Source of the DNA: Pseudomonas sp. MWU15-20650
Lineage (GTDB): Bacteria; Pseudomonadota; Gammaproteobacteria; Pseudomonadales; Pseudomonadaceae
NCBI RefSeq assembly: GCF_023242475.1
Contig: NZ_JALJFG010000014.1
Coordinates: 1-64,000, forward strand
Direction: 5' to 3'
DNA: 64,000 nt
Shown one piece after another: positions 35,341-45,601 of this stretch; position 1 is the stretch's first letter, and each line of letters begins with the position of its first letter. Made by a program: the position numbers and the translations under genes. Under the pieces are notes generated by a model. It saw nothing but the letters and a program-made list of their open reading frames with translations, was not told the origin of the DNA and did no database searches.

Positions 35341-36180
35341 GTGAGCATCAGAGACAACCCCGAGGACTATCAGGATCTCAAGCGGGCCGTCGGCTTACTG
35401 GAGTCCCCCTCCCTGACGGCGAGGCTGTCCGGCATGATCGGCTCCCCCATCGAAGGCGCGGTAAAGGCGCTGCCGGGTGTGGTTTCAAAAAGGATCAATG
35501 GCGCCGTGTCGGCGGCCCTGCACTCATCCGCTGGCGCGGCGCTGAAGAGCCTGGAGAACAGCCCGAAAAAGCCCGCTTCGACCCGCTTGCACAAGGCGTT
35601 CGCGGCGACCTCAGGCGCTATCGGCGGGGCATTTGGCTTTGCGGCACTGTTTGTCGAATTGCCGATCTCTACCACCATCATGATGCGCTCGGTCGCCGAC
35701 GTGGCGCGCAGTGAGGGGTTCGACTTGGGCGACTTTGCGACCAAGCAGGCATGCATCGAGGTATTTGCCATGGGCGGCAACAGCAAAGCCGATGACGCGA
35801 CGGAGACGGGCTATTACATGACCCGCAGTTTCACCACGCAGGCCATGCAACAACTGTCGAAGGAGTTGGCGGGAATCGCTGCCAAGCAGGGTTCCAAGGC
35901 CATCAGCAGCCTATCCCCAGGGCAAGCCGGAAAATGGCTGGCGATACTGATCGACCACGTCGCGACACGTTTTGGCTTTACCATTTCCAGCAAGTTCGCG
36001 GCGCAGGCCGTTCCCGTGATGGGCGCCTTTACCGGGGCGACGATCAATGCACTCTTTACCCATTTCTATCAGGACATGGCGCGAGGGCACTTCATCGTCA
36101 AACGGCTTGAGGAAAAATATGGTTTTGAGGCGGTCAAGCAGGAGTACATGACCATCAAGGCTCTCCCCCGGTTGAACTAG
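35341..36180 (+). CDS. EcsC-family protein
   Basis: A 279-residue protein with the EcsC domain: a glycine/alanine-rich, weakly hydrophobic segment SGAIGGAFGFAALFVELPIST and the conserved stretch CIEVFAMGGNSKADDATETGYY. EcsC proteins are widespread and of unclear function; the name comes from the Bacillus Ecs cluster. The GTG at 35341 is chosen because GGAGG lies 5 bases upstream; a longer ATG start at 35281 lacks a ribosome site. The gene stands alone and ends before the terminator shared with the tRNA operon. Confidence 0.85.
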   Translation: MSIRDNPEDYQDLKRAVGLLESPSLTARLSGMIGSPIEGAVKALPGVVSKRINGAVSAALHSSAGAALKSLENSPKKPASTRLHKAFAATSGAIGGAFGFAALFVELPISTTIMMRSVADVARSEGFDLGDFATKQACIEVFAMGGNSKADDATETGYYMTRSFTTQAMQQLSKELAGIAAKQGSKAISSLSPGQAGKWLAILIDHVATRFGFTISSKFAAQAVPVMGAFTGATINALFTHFYQDMARGHFIVKRLEEKYGFEAVKQEYMTIKALPRLN

Positions 36181-36251
36181 AAGCAGGTGAGGCAGTGTGC
36201 GGTTTCAGTTGATGCGCACGCTGCGAACACTTGGCTTTTTTCAGCACAAAA

Positions 36252-36280
36252 AAAAGCGCCACTCAATGAGTGGCGCTTTT
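36252..36280. terminator. Terminator shared by the EcsC gene and the tRNA operon
   Basis: AAAAGCGCCACTCA (36252-36265) pairs with TGAGTGGCGCTTTT (36267-36280). A long A run on the left and Ts on the right let it act in both directions, ending the leftward tRNA transcript and the rightward EcsC transcript. Confidence 0.9.
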
Positions 36281-36287
36281 CTGAATT

Positions 36288-36363
<76 letters not shown>

Positions 36364-36366
36364 AAA

Positions 36367-36442
36367 TGGCGTCCCCTAGGGGACTCGAACCCCTGTTACC
36401 GCCGTGAAAGGGCGGTGTCCTAGGCCACTAGACGAAGGGGAC
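36367..36442 (-). tRNA. tRNA-Glu (TTC), copy 1
   Basis: A 76-base minus-strand gene starting GTCCCCTTCGTCTAGTGG with an encoded CCA. The anticodon loop CCCTTTCACGG gives TTC. It lies 3 bases upstream of tRNA-Gly copy 1 in transcription order. Confidence 0.97.
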
Positions 36443-36546
36443 ACGCTACTGAAACACATGGTGTGTATTTCAGTGCCCAGAGGCCTCATCCGAAGACTTG
36501 GTCCTGGTTTCACTCAATGCCACCCGAAGGCAACACTGCTTAAAAT

Positions 36547-36622
<76 letters not shown>

Positions 36623-36625
36623 ATA

Positions 36626-36701
36626 TGGCGTCCCCTAGGGGACTCGAACCCCTGTTACCGCCGTGAAAGGGCGGTGTCCTAGGCCACTAGACGAAGGGGA
36701 C
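36626..36701 (-). tRNA. tRNA-Glu (TTC), copy 2
   Basis: The sequence is identical to copy 1 with a TTC anticodon and encoded CCA. It is the first gene of the cluster, 62 bases downstream of the -10 box of a good promoter. Confidence 0.97.
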
Positions 36702-36763
36702 ACACGTACAACATTCACTCCCTACCGCGTTTCGCTGTGTGCTTTACGCTGTAAGTGGCGCGC

Positions 36764-36792
36764 ATTCTATGGATGGATTGAAAGGTCGTCAA
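36764..36792 (-). promoter_or_regulatory. Sigma-70 promoter of the tRNA cluster
   Basis: On the minus strand the -35 box TTGACG (36787-36792) and the -10 box TAGAAT (36764-36769) are exactly 17 bases apart. GCGCGCC follows the -10, a GC-rich discriminator typical of growth-rate-controlled stable RNA promoters. The rest of the 359-base gap up to 37,060 holds an AT-rich stretch, a weak hairpin near 36,872-36,902 and no gene I can support. Confidence 0.85.
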
Positions 36793-37060
36793 CCCCCAAG
36801 GATAAATTTATTTAAATCAATGACTTCGCACCCGTTTACCGGCCCGCGCGGGCATTGTGCGCGTCCGAGCCTTGACGCCTATATTCTGGCGTTCGACAAG
36901 GCGCTATAGTTCACCCAGGCAAATGATGGCAATGTGCATCTACGCAGGGGACGCTTGCCTATATAGAAGAAACTACCTGGGCAACTGGTCGATCTGTCCT
37001 ATCCGCCGGATGGCTCAGTCACTACACTCCACAGCAAACCCTATTAAAGAGGTCACACCG

Positions 37061-37831
37061 GTGACACCACTCATGATCACCCTGCTGGTAATAGCCGGGA
37101 TCGTAATACTGATCGCCATTGGCTACATGAACCACGTGGTGGAAAACAACAAGCTGGAAAAGAAGCGTACCGAGATCGAGCTTAACGATCGGCTGCGTCG
37201 CTGCAGTGAAATCACCGAGACCTTTCCGGGCCAACTGATGACCTGCGCGCTCAAGCTGTTGCTGACTCGCCTGGAGCTGAACGTCAACCAGCGCCTGTTG
37301 CATCTCAACAAGACCAGTGCGCCCCTCAAGGCGCGCATCGCAGAGTTGAATGCACTGATCGCCCAAGGCGAGTCGATCCCGGTGACCAACCCACCCGCGC
37401 CGATCCAGACCGAAGCCAAGGCCAAGGATGTGCGCTTCCTGCTCGAAGCCCTGCACGGTCAAGTTACCCGCGCAGCCCAGGACGGCTTCCTGCCGTCCAA
37501 CGAGGCCAAGCACTGGATCAAGGAAATTCGCCATATCCTGGTGCTGTTGCACATCGAGTTCTTCAACAACCTCGGCCAGCATGCCCTGCAGCAAGGCCAA
37601 CCGGGCCAGGCACGCCTGGCCTTCGAGCGCGGCGTACAGTATCTGCGCAAACAGCCGGAGCCGGTGCTCTACAGCGCCCAATTGCAATTGCTGGAGTCAC
37701 AACTGGTTCGCGCCAACTCCACGGTGCTGACCAACAGCAAACCCGCCGAGGACGAAGTCAACGAGTTGACCGAAGGCTTGAAAGTCGTCGACGCCGACGC
37801 CGAGTGGAAAAAGAAAGCCATCTACGACTGA
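37061..37831 (+). CDS. Membrane-anchored conserved hypothetical protein
   Basis: A 256-residue protein with one N-terminal membrane helix (MITLLVIAGIVILIAIGYM) followed by a charged helix (ENNKLEKKRTEIELNDRLRRC) and a mainly helical soluble domain. GTG at 37061 is chosen for GAGG 8 bases upstream; the ATG at 37073 is an alternative. The soluble part has the look of a helical-repeat scaffold (ALQQGQPGQARLAFERGVQY resembles a single TPR). It was not assigned to a family with a known job. It is divergent from the tRNA cluster and followed by a degenerate REP hairpin. Confidence 0.7.
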   Translation: MTPLMITLLVIAGIVILIAIGYMNHVVENNKLEKKRTEIELNDRLRRCSEITETFPGQLMTCALKLLLTRLELNVNQRLLHLNKTSAPLKARIAELNALIAQGESIPVTNPPAPIQTEAKAKDVRFLLEALHGQVTRAAQDGFLPSNEAKHWIKEIRHILVLLHIEFFNNLGQHALQQGQPGQARLAFERGVQYLRKQPEPVLYSAQLQLLESQLVRANSTVLTNSKPAEDEVNELTEGLKVVDADAEWKKKAIYD

Positions 37832-37853
37832 CCGTACAGTCTCTGGGCGGGCC

Positions 37854-37882
37854 TGTGGTGAACGGGCTTGCCCCGCTCACCC
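37854..37882. repeat. Degenerate REP-like hairpin
   Basis: GTGAACGGG-cttg-CCCCGCTCAC forms a 9-bp stem with one mismatch in the intergenic space after the membrane-anchored protein. The sequence resembles the reverse form of Pseudomonas REP hairpins. It may also serve as the transcript end. Confidence 0.5.
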
Positions 37883-37967
37883 CTGCATGCCATCACTTTG
37901 CATCTATCCCCCCGCCCCCGACTAGCGTAAAAAAGTGCCCCTCACTCCGTGAAGTTAGAGGCCCGCT

Positions 37968-38780
37968 ATGCCTATTGCCGTGATTGATGGACAACCGCTG
38001 CACTATATCGACCAGGGCACCGGCCCGGCCGTCCTGCTGGGTTCGAGTTACCTGTGGGACCGCGATATGTGGGCTGCGCAGATTGAAGCGCTGTCACAAC
38101 AATACCGCGTGATCGTCCCCGAGCTGTGGGGCTATGGTGAGTCGGGCCCGCTCCCGACGCACACCCAGTCCCTGGATGATCTGGCGCGCCAAGCCCTGGT
38201 GTTGCTGGACCACCTGGACATCGCGCAGGTCAATCTGGTGGGCCTGTCGGTCGGTGGCATGTGGGGCGCACGCCTGGCACTGCTGGCACCGCAACGCCTC
38301 AACAGTGTGGTGCTGATGGACACTTACCTCGGTGCCGAGCCCGAGGCCACGCGCCAGTACTATTTCTCCCTGTTCAAGATGATTGAAGATGCCGGAGCCA
38401 TCCCTGAGCCGCTGCTGGACGTGATCGCGCCGATCTTCTTCCGCCCCGGCATCGACCGGGACTCGGCGCTGTACCAGGATTTTCGCAAGGCGCTGCAAAG
38501 CTTTTCCAAGGAGCGACTGTTGCAAAGCATCGTGCCGCTGGGTCGCTTGATCTTCAGCCGCGAAGATATCCTGGAGCAACTGCCACGCCTGGACGCCGAC
38601 ACCACCCTGGTCATGTGCGGCGAGCAGGACAAACCCCGGCCACCCGCCGAGTCCCACGAAATGGCCGAGCTGATTGGCTGCAGCCTGATCCTGATTCCAG
38701 ACGCCGGGCATATTTCCAGCCGGGAAAACCCGGAATTCGTCAATGAAGCGCTGCTGACGTTCCTCGCCAACCACGCCTGA
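37968..38780 (+). CDS. Alpha/beta hydrolase
   Basis: A 270-residue hydrolase with the nucleophile elbow GLSVGG near residues 92-97. The oxyanion region is GSSYLWDRDMWA, and the catalytic histidine is in PDAGHISSRENPEFV near the end; a plausible acid is in MCGEQDKPRPP. It belongs to the broad esterase/haloperoxidase-like group. The substrate is unknown. AGAGG precedes the ATG. It is a single gene, convergent with the chemoreceptor. Confidence 0.85.
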   Translation: MPIAVIDGQPLHYIDQGTGPAVLLGSSYLWDRDMWAAQIEALSQQYRVIVPELWGYGESGPLPTHTQSLDDLARQALVLLDHLDIAQVNLVGLSVGGMWGARLALLAPQRLNSVVLMDTYLGAEPEATRQYYFSLFKMIEDAGAIPEPLLDVIAPIFFRPGIDRDSALYQDFRKALQSFSKERLLQSIVPLGRLIFSREDILEQLPRLDADTTLVMCGEQDKPRPPAESHEMAELIGCSLILIPDAGHISSRENPEFVNEALLTFLANHA

Positions 38781-38816
38781 GCGCCCTGCCCTTTGATCGC
38801 GGCCCCCTTGCTGCGG

Positions 38817-40784
38817 TCAAAGGCGAAAATGCCCCACCATGCCCTTGAGTTCGGCCCCCAACTGCGCCAGTTGGATGCTCGACGCGGCATTGCCTTGCAT
38901 GCTCAGCGCCGACTGGTCAGCACTCGCACGAATGCTGGTGACACTGCGGTTGATCTCTTCAGCCACCGAACTCTGCTGCTCCGCCGCTGCGGCGATCTGC
39001 TGGTTCATCTGCTGGATCAATGACACAGAGGCGGCAATGCTGCCCAACGCACTTTCGGTCTCCAAGGCATCACTGACCGCCAGTTTCACCAGTTCGCCGC
39101 TCTGCTGGATCTGCTGCACCGACGACTGCGCAGCACTGCGCAACGTGCTGACCAGGCGCTCGATTTCCTCGGTCGATTGCTGCGTACGCTTGGCCAGCGC
39201 GCGTACTTCATCGGCCACTACGGCAAAGCCTCGGCCCTGCTCACCGGCACGCGCGGCTTCAATGGCGGCATTCAAGGCCAGCAGGTTGGTCTGTTCGGCC
39301 ACGCTTTTGATCACGCTCAATACTGTGCCGATATTCTGGATCTCCGCACTGAGGCTTTCGATACTGGCGCTGGCACTGGTGCTGGAGGTGGCCAGCAATT
39401 CGATACGTTGCAGGCTCTTGCGCACCACTTGCTGGCCGCTGTCGACCTTGTCATCCGCCATCTGCGCGGCTTGCGCGGCTTCTTCGGCGTTGCGCGCCAC
39501 ATCGTGCACGGTGGCCGTCATCTGGTTCATCGCCGTGGCGACCTGCTCGGTTTCTTCCTTCTGGCTACTGACCTCAACGTTGGTTTGTTCTGTGACGCTG
39601 GACAGCGAATGCGCCGAGCTGGCCAATTGTTCAATACCCGCCTGCAACCCGCTGACCATCTGGTTCAAGCCGCTGCCCATCTGTTGCATCGCCTGCATCA
39701 GTTGGCCGATTTCATCACGACGGCTGATGTCCATCCGCCCGCTCAAGTCACCCGACGCAATCTGCTGGGCCACCGCAATCACGCTACGCAGGGGAGCGAC
39801 GATCAACCGGGTAATCACCCACGCAGCAATCAAACCCACCAGCAAGGCCAGGGCTGACGAGCCGATGATCAGCAACGTGCTTTTCTTCAGTTGCGCCTGC
39901 ATGGACTGGTCTTCAGCGGCATACGCCTGGTTGACCCGGCTGACCACTTGATCGGCCCGGTCATGCAACTGCTTGTAGACCACTTTCTCCTGGGCCAGCA
40001 GCCCCGTGTACTCGTCGAGCTTTTCGCTGAACGCCGCGATATGCCCGGCGACTTCGTTGAGTACGGTCTGGTAGCCGGGGTCTTTGACTGCGGTTTTCAG
40101 CTTTTCGACTTCAGCCAGGGCCTGATCGGCCTGCGCGATCTTGCCCTGCTCGGCACTGTCGGCGTCCGCCTTGCGGCTTTGGTCCAGGCGGACTCGTGCT
40201 TCATTCATCGCTTGCAACATCAACCGTGACACCTGGCCGACCTGCCCCGCCTGCTCGATAAACTCGGCGCCGTCCTTGCCCTGGCTTTCCTTGAGGCCAT
40301 AGGCACCGTCGTCCGCCAGGCCGGCTTGCAACACGTCCAGGTTATTGGCCACGCTGGATACCGACCAACTGGCCATTTCCAGGGCCAGGTCCTTGGCCTG
40401 GGTCAATTCGACAAACTCATCGAACGCTTTGCGATAGGCGGCCAGGGCCTGCTCGACATCGCTCATCACGGCCCCATTGGCGGCGGACTGGGCCTTGAGG
40501 CCCACCGCCAGCGCCGCCAGCGCGTCGACACTCTCATGCAGGGCATCGACAGACTTGGGGTCGGCGTGCAGCGCATAGTCTTGCTCGATCAAGCGCACCT
40601 TGAGCAGGCCGCTATTAAGCGCAGACATACTTTTGAGGCCCTCAAAACGCTGGCCAACCGTTTGCAGGGACCACACGCCAATAGCCGCCACAAGGGCCGT
40701 CAGCAGGAGCACCAGGGTGAAACCCAAGCCCAGTTTTTTTGCCATACCGAGGTTGGCGAAACGTCGTTGCACGGCCGAAATCAT
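38817..40784 (-). CDS. Methyl-accepting chemotaxis protein with a long (HBM-type) sensor domain
   Basis: A 655-residue chemoreceptor. The first membrane helix is at about 17-40 ([19 protein letters not shown]) and the second near 295-325 ([20 protein letters not shown]). The periplasmic sensor of about 255 residues between them is long and all-helical, matching helical bimodular (HBM) domains such as P. putida McpS, which senses organic acids. HAMP follows, then the signalling hairpin tip [26 protein letters not shown] upstream of 40784 fixes the start. Confidence 0.88.
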   Translation of the reverse strand: MISAVQRRFANLGMAKKLGLGFTLVLLLTALVAAIGVWSLQTVGQRFEGLKSMSALNSGLLKVRLIEQDYALHADPKSVDALHESVDALAALAVGLKAQSAANGAVMSDVEQALAAYRKAFDEFVELTQAKDLALEMASWSVSSVANNLDVLQAGLADDGAYGLKESQGKDGAEFIEQAGQVGQVSRLMLQAMNEARVRLDQSRKADADSAEQGKIAQADQALAEVEKLKTAVKDPGYQTVLNEVAGHIAAFSEKLDEYTGLLAQEKVVYKQLHDRADQVVSRVNQAYAAEDQSMQAQLKKSTLLIIGSSALALLVGLIAAWVITRLIVAPLRSVIAVAQQIASGDLSGRMDISRRDEIGQLMQAMQQMGSGLNQMVSGLQAGIEQLASSAHSLSSVTEQTNVEVSSQKEETEQVATAMNQMTATVHDVARNAEEAAQAAQMADDKVDSGQQVVRKSLQRIELLATSSTSASASIESLSAEIQNIGTVLSVIKSVAEQTNLLALNAAIEAARAGEQGRGFAVVADEVRALAKRTQQSTEEIERLVSTLRSAAQSSVQQIQQSGELVKLAVSDALETESALGSIAASVSLIQQMNQQIAAAAEQQSSVAEEINRSVTSIRASADQSALSMQGNAASSIQLAQLGAELKGMVGHFRL

Positions 40785-40898
40785 TGCACTTGAATCCTCT
40801 TGCAATGGCAGGTGCCATAAACCAGGTTTACAAGACGCGAGATTCGCAACCCCATGGCACCGAGCACAAGCCATTGGCGCCACAATAATGGCAAAAAG

Positions 40899-42311
40899 CT
40901 ACATACTCGTCGTTTTCAGAATGGTCGAGGTCGATCTGGCAGGTCCCAGGGCGCGAAATAACGCCAACGCCCGCTGATCAGCAGCATAGGCCACATTGAT
41001 ACGTAACCATTCGCTGTATTCACCGGTCGGACTGAACAGCGCCCCAGGCGACAGCAACACGCCGAGCCGTCGAGCACACGCCTGCAGACGCGCGGGGTCC
41101 GCCACGCCAGGCCGTACCCACAGGAACATACCGCCGGCGGGCACGGTAAACACCTGCCACTCTTCATCCTCCAGCACCTGCAAGGTGGCAGTCATTTGCG
41201 AACCCAGGCGCTTGCGCAGACGCTGCACCCACTTGCGATAGGTACCGTTGGCCAACAGCGTGGCAACCACTGCTTCGGCAAAGCGCGAGGTGCCGATTCC
41301 CGTCAGGGTCTTGAGATGGGCCAACTGCGCAATGATCCCGGCACTGGCGCTGAGGTAACCGACCCGCAGTGCACTGCTCAGGGTCTTGGAGAAGCTCGAG
41401 ACGTAGATCACCCGGTCATCATGAGGCAGCGCCGACAAGCGTGTACAACTGCCATGTTGCAGGTCGCCGTAGACATCCTCTTCAATGATCAGGAAGTCTT
41501 GGCTGCGCGCCAACTCCAGCAAACGCTCGGCCACCGCGAGGCACAGGCTGGTACCAGTGGGGTTGTGATACAGGCTGTTGATAAACAGGCACTTGGGGCG
41601 ATGGCGCTGCAGCAGTGCTTCCAGCGCAACAATATCCGGACCGCCACGGGTTCGCGGCACCTCCAGCAGCACAACCCCCTGAAAGGCCAACTGGCGATAA
41701 AGGTTGCCATACCCTGGCGTCTCGACCACCACCGTATCGCCCGCCTTGAGCAACGTGCGTATCAGCAGGTCCTGGGCATGGCTGGCACCCTGGGTGGTGA
41801 GAATACGCTCAAGGCTGCTGGACACGTGTATCTGGGTCAGGCGCTTGAGCAATTGCTCGCGCAGCGCCGGCACGCCCAGGGGCGTGCTGTAGTTGAACAG
41901 CCCACCGGTGTCGGTGCGGCTGACTTCGCGGATGGCGTAGCGGATGTCATCGCTTTCGCGCCAGGTATCCGGCAACCAGCCACACCCCAGTTTCAGCTCG
42001 CCCAACGGACCTTCGGTAAAGGTGCCCCATGCATGTTCCGCACCTTCGTACCAATGGTTTTCGTGGTGGGCCGGTGGGTGGGCCACCACAAACCCCGAAC
42101 CGGGTTTCGTGGCCAGCAGCCCCTGGGCCACCATCCGTTCGAATGCCTCGACCACATTCGACTGGCTGAGCAGGTTATCGAGGGCCAGTTGCCGAACAGA
42201 CGGCAAGCGCGTCCCGGGGCTCACTCCATTCTTGCGAATCCACTCCGCCACCGCGCTGACGATTTGCTGAACCACCGGTACAAGGGCTTGTCGATCAATC
42301 CCTAAATCCAT
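40899..42311 (-). CDS. MocR-family PLP-dependent regulator
   Basis: A 470-residue protein with an N-terminal GntR winged helix (AVAEWIRKNGVSPGTRLPSV, QSNVVEAFERMVAQGLL) and an aminotransferase-like domain. The PLP lysine is in VSSFSKTLSSALRVGYL and the substrate region in NSLYHNPTGTS. It is distinct from the MocR at 26 kb: sequences differ and it has a shorter linker. No divergent partner is obvious; the next gene to the right is an SDR reductase on the same strand. The target is unknown. Confidence 0.88.
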   Translation of the reverse strand: MDLGIDRQALVPVVQQIVSAVAEWIRKNGVSPGTRLPSVRQLALDNLLSQSNVVEAFERMVAQGLLATKPGSGFVVAHPPAHHENHWYEGAEHAWGTFTEGPLGELKLGCGWLPDTWRESDDIRYAIREVSRTDTGGLFNYSTPLGVPALREQLLKRLTQIHVSSSLERILTTQGASHAQDLLIRTLLKAGDTVVVETPGYGNLYRQLAFQGVVLLEVPRTRGGPDIVALEALLQRHRPKCLFINSLYHNPTGTSLCLAVAERLLELARSQDFLIIEEDVYGDLQHGSCTRLSALPHDDRVIYVSSFSKTLSSALRVGYLSASAGIIAQLAHLKTLTGIGTSRFAEAVVATLLANGTYRKWVQRLRKRLGSQMTATLQVLEDEEWQVFTVPAGGMFLWVRPGVADPARLQACARRLGVLLSPGALFSPTGEYSEWLRINVAYAADQRALALFRALGPARSTSTILKTTSM

Positions 42312-42476
42312 GAGCCACTCACTTCACTGTCTGTTATTCAACCCAAAGCAGTTAAGCACAGAAGCCCAGCAAACCCTGTCGCATATATTTATTAAAGTAT
42401 TGATTTTATTGAGTTATTTACCTACTGATACACATTCGACAGCAACGCTTTGCCATCGATGGAAAAGCCCCACAAC

Positions 42477-42500
42477 ACCCCATTCCTTTTCGAATGGGGT
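42477..42500. terminator. Stem-loop after the SDR gene
   Basis: ACCCCATTC (42477-42485) and GAATGGGGT (42492-42500) are perfect 9-base arms with a 6-base loop. It lies 14 bases beyond the stop of the leftward SDR gene. The T run is poor, so termination strength is uncertain. Confidence 0.5.
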
Positions 42501-42513
42501 ATGGCGGGAAGTC

Positions 42514-43275
42514 TTAGATTGCCGTCGCCCCACCGTCCACCGCCAGGGCCTGGCCAGTGGTAAAAGCCGCGCCATCACAGCACAAGTACAACACGGCGCT
42601 GGCGATTTCCTCGACCGTTCCAATGCGCCCGACCGGGTGCATGGCCGCAGCAAATTCGGCCTTGCGCGGGTCGGCCTCGTAGGCACGGCGAAACATGTCG
42701 GTATCGATGACGGCCGGGCATACCGCATTGACGCGGATTTTCTTTTTCGCGTACTCAATGGCTGCCGACTTGGTCAAGCCGATCACTGCATGCTTGGACG
42801 CCGCGTAGATGCTCATCTTCGGCGCCGCGCCCAAACCCGCCACCGATGCGGTGTTCACGATCGCTCCGCCCCCCTGGGCCAACAGCAACGGCAGTTGATA
42901 CTTCATGCACAGCCACACGCCCTTGACGTTGACCCCCATGATGGCATCGAACTCATCCAGGCTACCGTCAGCCAGCTTGCCCTTCTCGATCTCGATCCCG
43001 GCGTTGTTGAAGGCGTAGTCCAGGCGGCCATAGGCTGCGACGGTCCGCGCCATCAATTGCTGCACGTCCGTTTCGAGCGTGACGTTGCAGCGCACGAACA
43101 ACGCTTCACCACCGGCCTGCTGGATCAGTGCAACGGTCCCCTCGCCGCCCACCACGTCCAGGTCGGCGACCACTACCTTCAAGCCTTCGGCGGCAAACGC
43201 CAGCGCGGTGGCGCGGCCAATACCGGCGGCGGCGCCGGTGACCAGGGCGACCTGGCCGGAAAACGTCATGCTCAT
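42514..43275 (-). CDS. SDR-family oxidoreductase
   Basis: A 253-residue classical short-chain dehydrogenase with the cofactor motif TGAAAGIGRA near residue 13 and NNAGIE for the structural NNAG motif. The active-site triad is present (S in NTASVAGLG, Y-x3-K in YAASKHA), and the end is GQALAVDGGATAI. The aspartate in VVVADLD after beta-2 suggests NAD preference. The substrate is unknown. It is divergent from an MDR-type reductase, with 227 bases between them. Confidence 0.9.
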   Translation of the reverse strand: MSMTFSGQVALVTGAAAGIGRATALAFAAEGLKVVVADLDVVGGEGTVALIQQAGGEALFVRCNVTLETDVQQLMARTVAAYGRLDYAFNNAGIEIEKGKLADGSLDEFDAIMGVNVKGVWLCMKYQLPLLLAQGGGAIVNTASVAGLGAAPKMSIYAASKHAVIGLTKSAAIEYAKKKIRVNAVCPAVIDTDMFRRAYEADPRKAEFAAAMHPVGRIGTVEEIASAVLYLCCDGAAFTTGQALAVDGGATAI

Positions 43276-43502
43276 GTGGGCTGTCCTATGGGGTTATTCG
43301 CGGTGGCGCGAGTCTAGCCAACGCGGGGCTCGGCGCGTCAGCATTATCAGAAGGCCCGTTGGCGCTGCATGAATCGCAGTGATAAGGCCGCCAGCCTGAT
43401 TATCAGTGGTGCCTATTAACGGGCATTCGCCTGCCTCGGATGCCTTGCCCTCTTGCCGTTGTGGGTCTATCACTCATGTTTCACTTCTAATGAGTCCTTG
43501 CC

Positions 43503-44510
43503 ATGACCGCCCAGACCAACCGCCAATTCCTGCTCGCCAAACGCCCGGTCGGCGCGGCTACACGCGAGACCTTCACCTATCAGGAAGTGCCGGTTGGCAC
43601 GCCTCAGGACGGCCAGGTGCTGGTGCGCAATGAATACCTGTCACTGGATCCGGCCATGCGCGGCTGGATGAATGAGGGCAAGTCCTACATCCCACCCGTC
43701 GGTATTGGTGAAGTGATGCGCGCACTGGGCGTGGGCAAGGTGATTGCCTCGAACACCCCGAAGTTTGCGGTGGGGGATTACGTCAATGGCGCCCTGGGCG
43801 TACAGGACTATTTCCTCGGTGAGCCCCGCGGGTTTTATAAGGTCGATCCGAAACTCGCGCCCTTGCCGCGCTATCTGTCAGCGCTGGGAATGACGGGCAT
43901 GACGGCTTACTTTGCCCTGCTGGAGACCGGTGCGCCCAAGGCCGGCGATACCGTGGTGATCTCAGGTGCGGCCGGCGCCGTGGGCAGCATCGCCGGGCAG
44001 ATCGCCAAGATCAAAGGGTGCCGCGTGGTCGGTATTGCCGGGGGTGCCGACAAATGCAAGTTCCTGGTGGAGGAACTGGGTTTTGACGCGGCCATCGATT
44101 ACAAGCACGAAGACGTGTCGGCCGCCCTCAAGCGCGAATGCCCCAAAGGCGTGGATGTATATTTCGATAACGTCGGCGGCGATATCCTAGACGCAGTCCT
44201 CAGTCGCCTGGCCCTGAACGCTCGCGTGGTGATTTGCGGTGCCATCAGCCAGTACAACAACAAGGAGGCCGTAAAGGGTCCGGCCAACTATTTGTCATTG
44301 CTGGTCAATCGCGCCCGCATGGAAGGTTTTGTGGTGATGGACCACGCAGCTAACTTCGCGGCGGCCGGGCAGGAAATGGCCGGCTGGATGGCGCAAGGCA
44401 AGCTCAAGAGCAAGGAGGATATTGTCGAAGGGCTGGAAACATTCCCGGAAACGCTGAGCAAGCTGTTCAACGGCGAGAACTTTGGGAAGTTGGTATTGAA
44501 GGTTAACTGA
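43503..44510 (+). CDS. NADP-dependent MDR oxidoreductase (CurA-like)
   Basis: A 335-residue zinc-free medium-chain reductase of the leukotriene-B4 dehydrogenase/CurA group. Family motifs are NEYLSLDPAMRGWMNE, LGMTGMTAYFALLE, VISGAAGAVGS for the nucleotide loop, and VDVYFDNVGGDILDAVL. Members reduce the carbon-carbon double bond of enones using NADPH. No zinc-binding cysteine cluster is present, as expected. It is a single gene followed by a REPIN. Confidence 0.9.
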   Translation: MTAQTNRQFLLAKRPVGAATRETFTYQEVPVGTPQDGQVLVRNEYLSLDPAMRGWMNEGKSYIPPVGIGEVMRALGVGKVIASNTPKFAVGDYVNGALGVQDYFLGEPRGFYKVDPKLAPLPRYLSALGMTGMTAYFALLETGAPKAGDTVVISGAAGAVGSIAGQIAKIKGCRVVGIAGGADKCKFLVEELGFDAAIDYKHEDVSAALKRECPKGVDVYFDNVGGDILDAVLSRLALNARVVICGAISQYNNKEAVKGPANYLSLLVNRARMEGFVVMDHAANFAAAGQEMAGWMAQGKLKSKEDIVEGLETFPETLSKLFNGENFGKLVLKVN

Positions 44511-44528
44511 CACACTGCCAGCCTACAG

Positions 44529-44615
44529 GTAGGAGGGGGCTTGCTCCCGATAGCGGTGTAACAGTCAACGTTGTTATTGACTGGTCACTGCCATCGGGAG
44601 CAAGCCCCCTCCTAC
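44529..44615. repeat. REPIN between the MDR gene and pyrF
   Basis: Inverted halves, with ggaggggg followed by cttgctcccgat on the left and atcgggagcaagccccct on the right, lie between two convergent genes. The spacer (aacagtcaacgttgttattg) differs from the REPINs at 13 kb. Confidence 0.85.
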
Positions 44616-44644
44616 ATTAAGTGTCGGCGTGTTTGCCTCAACTA

Positions 44645-45343
44645 TCAGGCGATCTCGGCGACCACCGCTGCCAGCGCCTTGGCCGGATCCGCCGCCTGGC
44701 TGATCGGACGGCCAATCACCAGGTAATCGGAACCTGCATCCAGCGCCTGACGCGGGGTCAGGATACGGCGCTGGTCATCCTGCGCACTGCCGGCCGGACG
44801 AATCCCAGGAGTGACCAGTTGCAGCGATGGATGGGCGCTCTTGAGGGCCTGGGCTTCCAGCGCTGAGCACACCAGGCCGTCCAGCCCGGCTTTCTGCGCC
44901 AAAGCAGCCAGACGCAACACCTGCTCCTGGGGTTCGATATCCAGGCCGATGCCGGCCAGGTCTTCACGCTCCATGCTGGTCAGCACGGTTACGCCGATCA
45001 GCAGCGGTTTCGGGCCGCTGCGCTGTTCCAGCACTTCGCGGCAGGCCGTCATCATGCGCAGGCCACCGGAGCAATGCACGTTGACCATCCACACGCCCAT
45101 TTCGGCCGCAGCCTTCACCGCCATCGCGGTGGTGTTGGGAATGTCGTGGAATTTCAGGTCAAGGAATACCTCGAAGCCTTTGTCGCGCAGGGTGCCGACG
45201 ATTTCCGCGGCGCAACTGGTAAACAGTTCCTTGCCGACCTTGACCCGGCAAAGCTTCGGGTCCAACTGGTCAGCCAGCTTCAGTGCGGCGTCACGGGTGG
45301 GGTAATCCAGGGCGACGATGATAGGAGTCTGGCAGACGGACAT
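44645..45343 (-). CDS. pyrF: Orotidine 5'-phosphate decarboxylase
   Basis: A 232-residue TIM-barrel enzyme making UMP from OMP, the last step of de novo pyrimidine synthesis. The catalytic DxKxxD array is in [11 protein letters not shown] (D62, K64, D67) with D13 in VALDYPT. The phosphate loop is near [17 protein letters not shown] and YLVIGRPIS. The length is typical of the short bacterial form. It is a single gene, convergent with the MDR gene and divergent from the two-component system. Confidence 0.97.
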   Translation of the reverse strand: MSVCQTPIIVALDYPTRDAALKLADQLDPKLCRVKVGKELFTSCAAEIVGTLRDKGFEVFLDLKFHDIPNTTAMAVKAAAEMGVWMVNVHCSGGLRMMTACREVLEQRSGPKPLLIGVTVLTSMEREDLAGIGLDIEPQEQVLRLAALAQKAGLDGLVCSALEAQALKSAHPSLQLVTPGIRPAGSAQDDQRRILTPRQALDAGSDYLVIGRPISQAADPAKALAAVVAEIA

Positions 45344-45601
45344 TGGAATGGGCTCTCAGGCAAGTCGAAATCGGCGCGGATTGTAGCGCAAGCTGCGCCG
45401 TTGCGGGATCCGATGATCGGTAAATACTGATCAACTGCCCAATACCGGACGTTTCAGAAACTGTGTCAGGCTCGATACATTCCCGACATGCCCCCAACAC
45501 GCCCCCCGGCTAGCCTCGCGCACATGACCGCCCGTCCAGCACTTCCAGCCATGGAGCTGGGCGCCTATGCTGACAGCAACAACCAGGCAGATGATCGCAC
45601 T

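Noticed and set aside
36857-37060. A 68-codon N-terminal extension of the membrane-anchored protein.
   Set aside because: It lacks a ribosome site, puts a positively charged and cysteine-containing stretch before a clean membrane anchor, and GTG 37061 has GAGG at good spacing.
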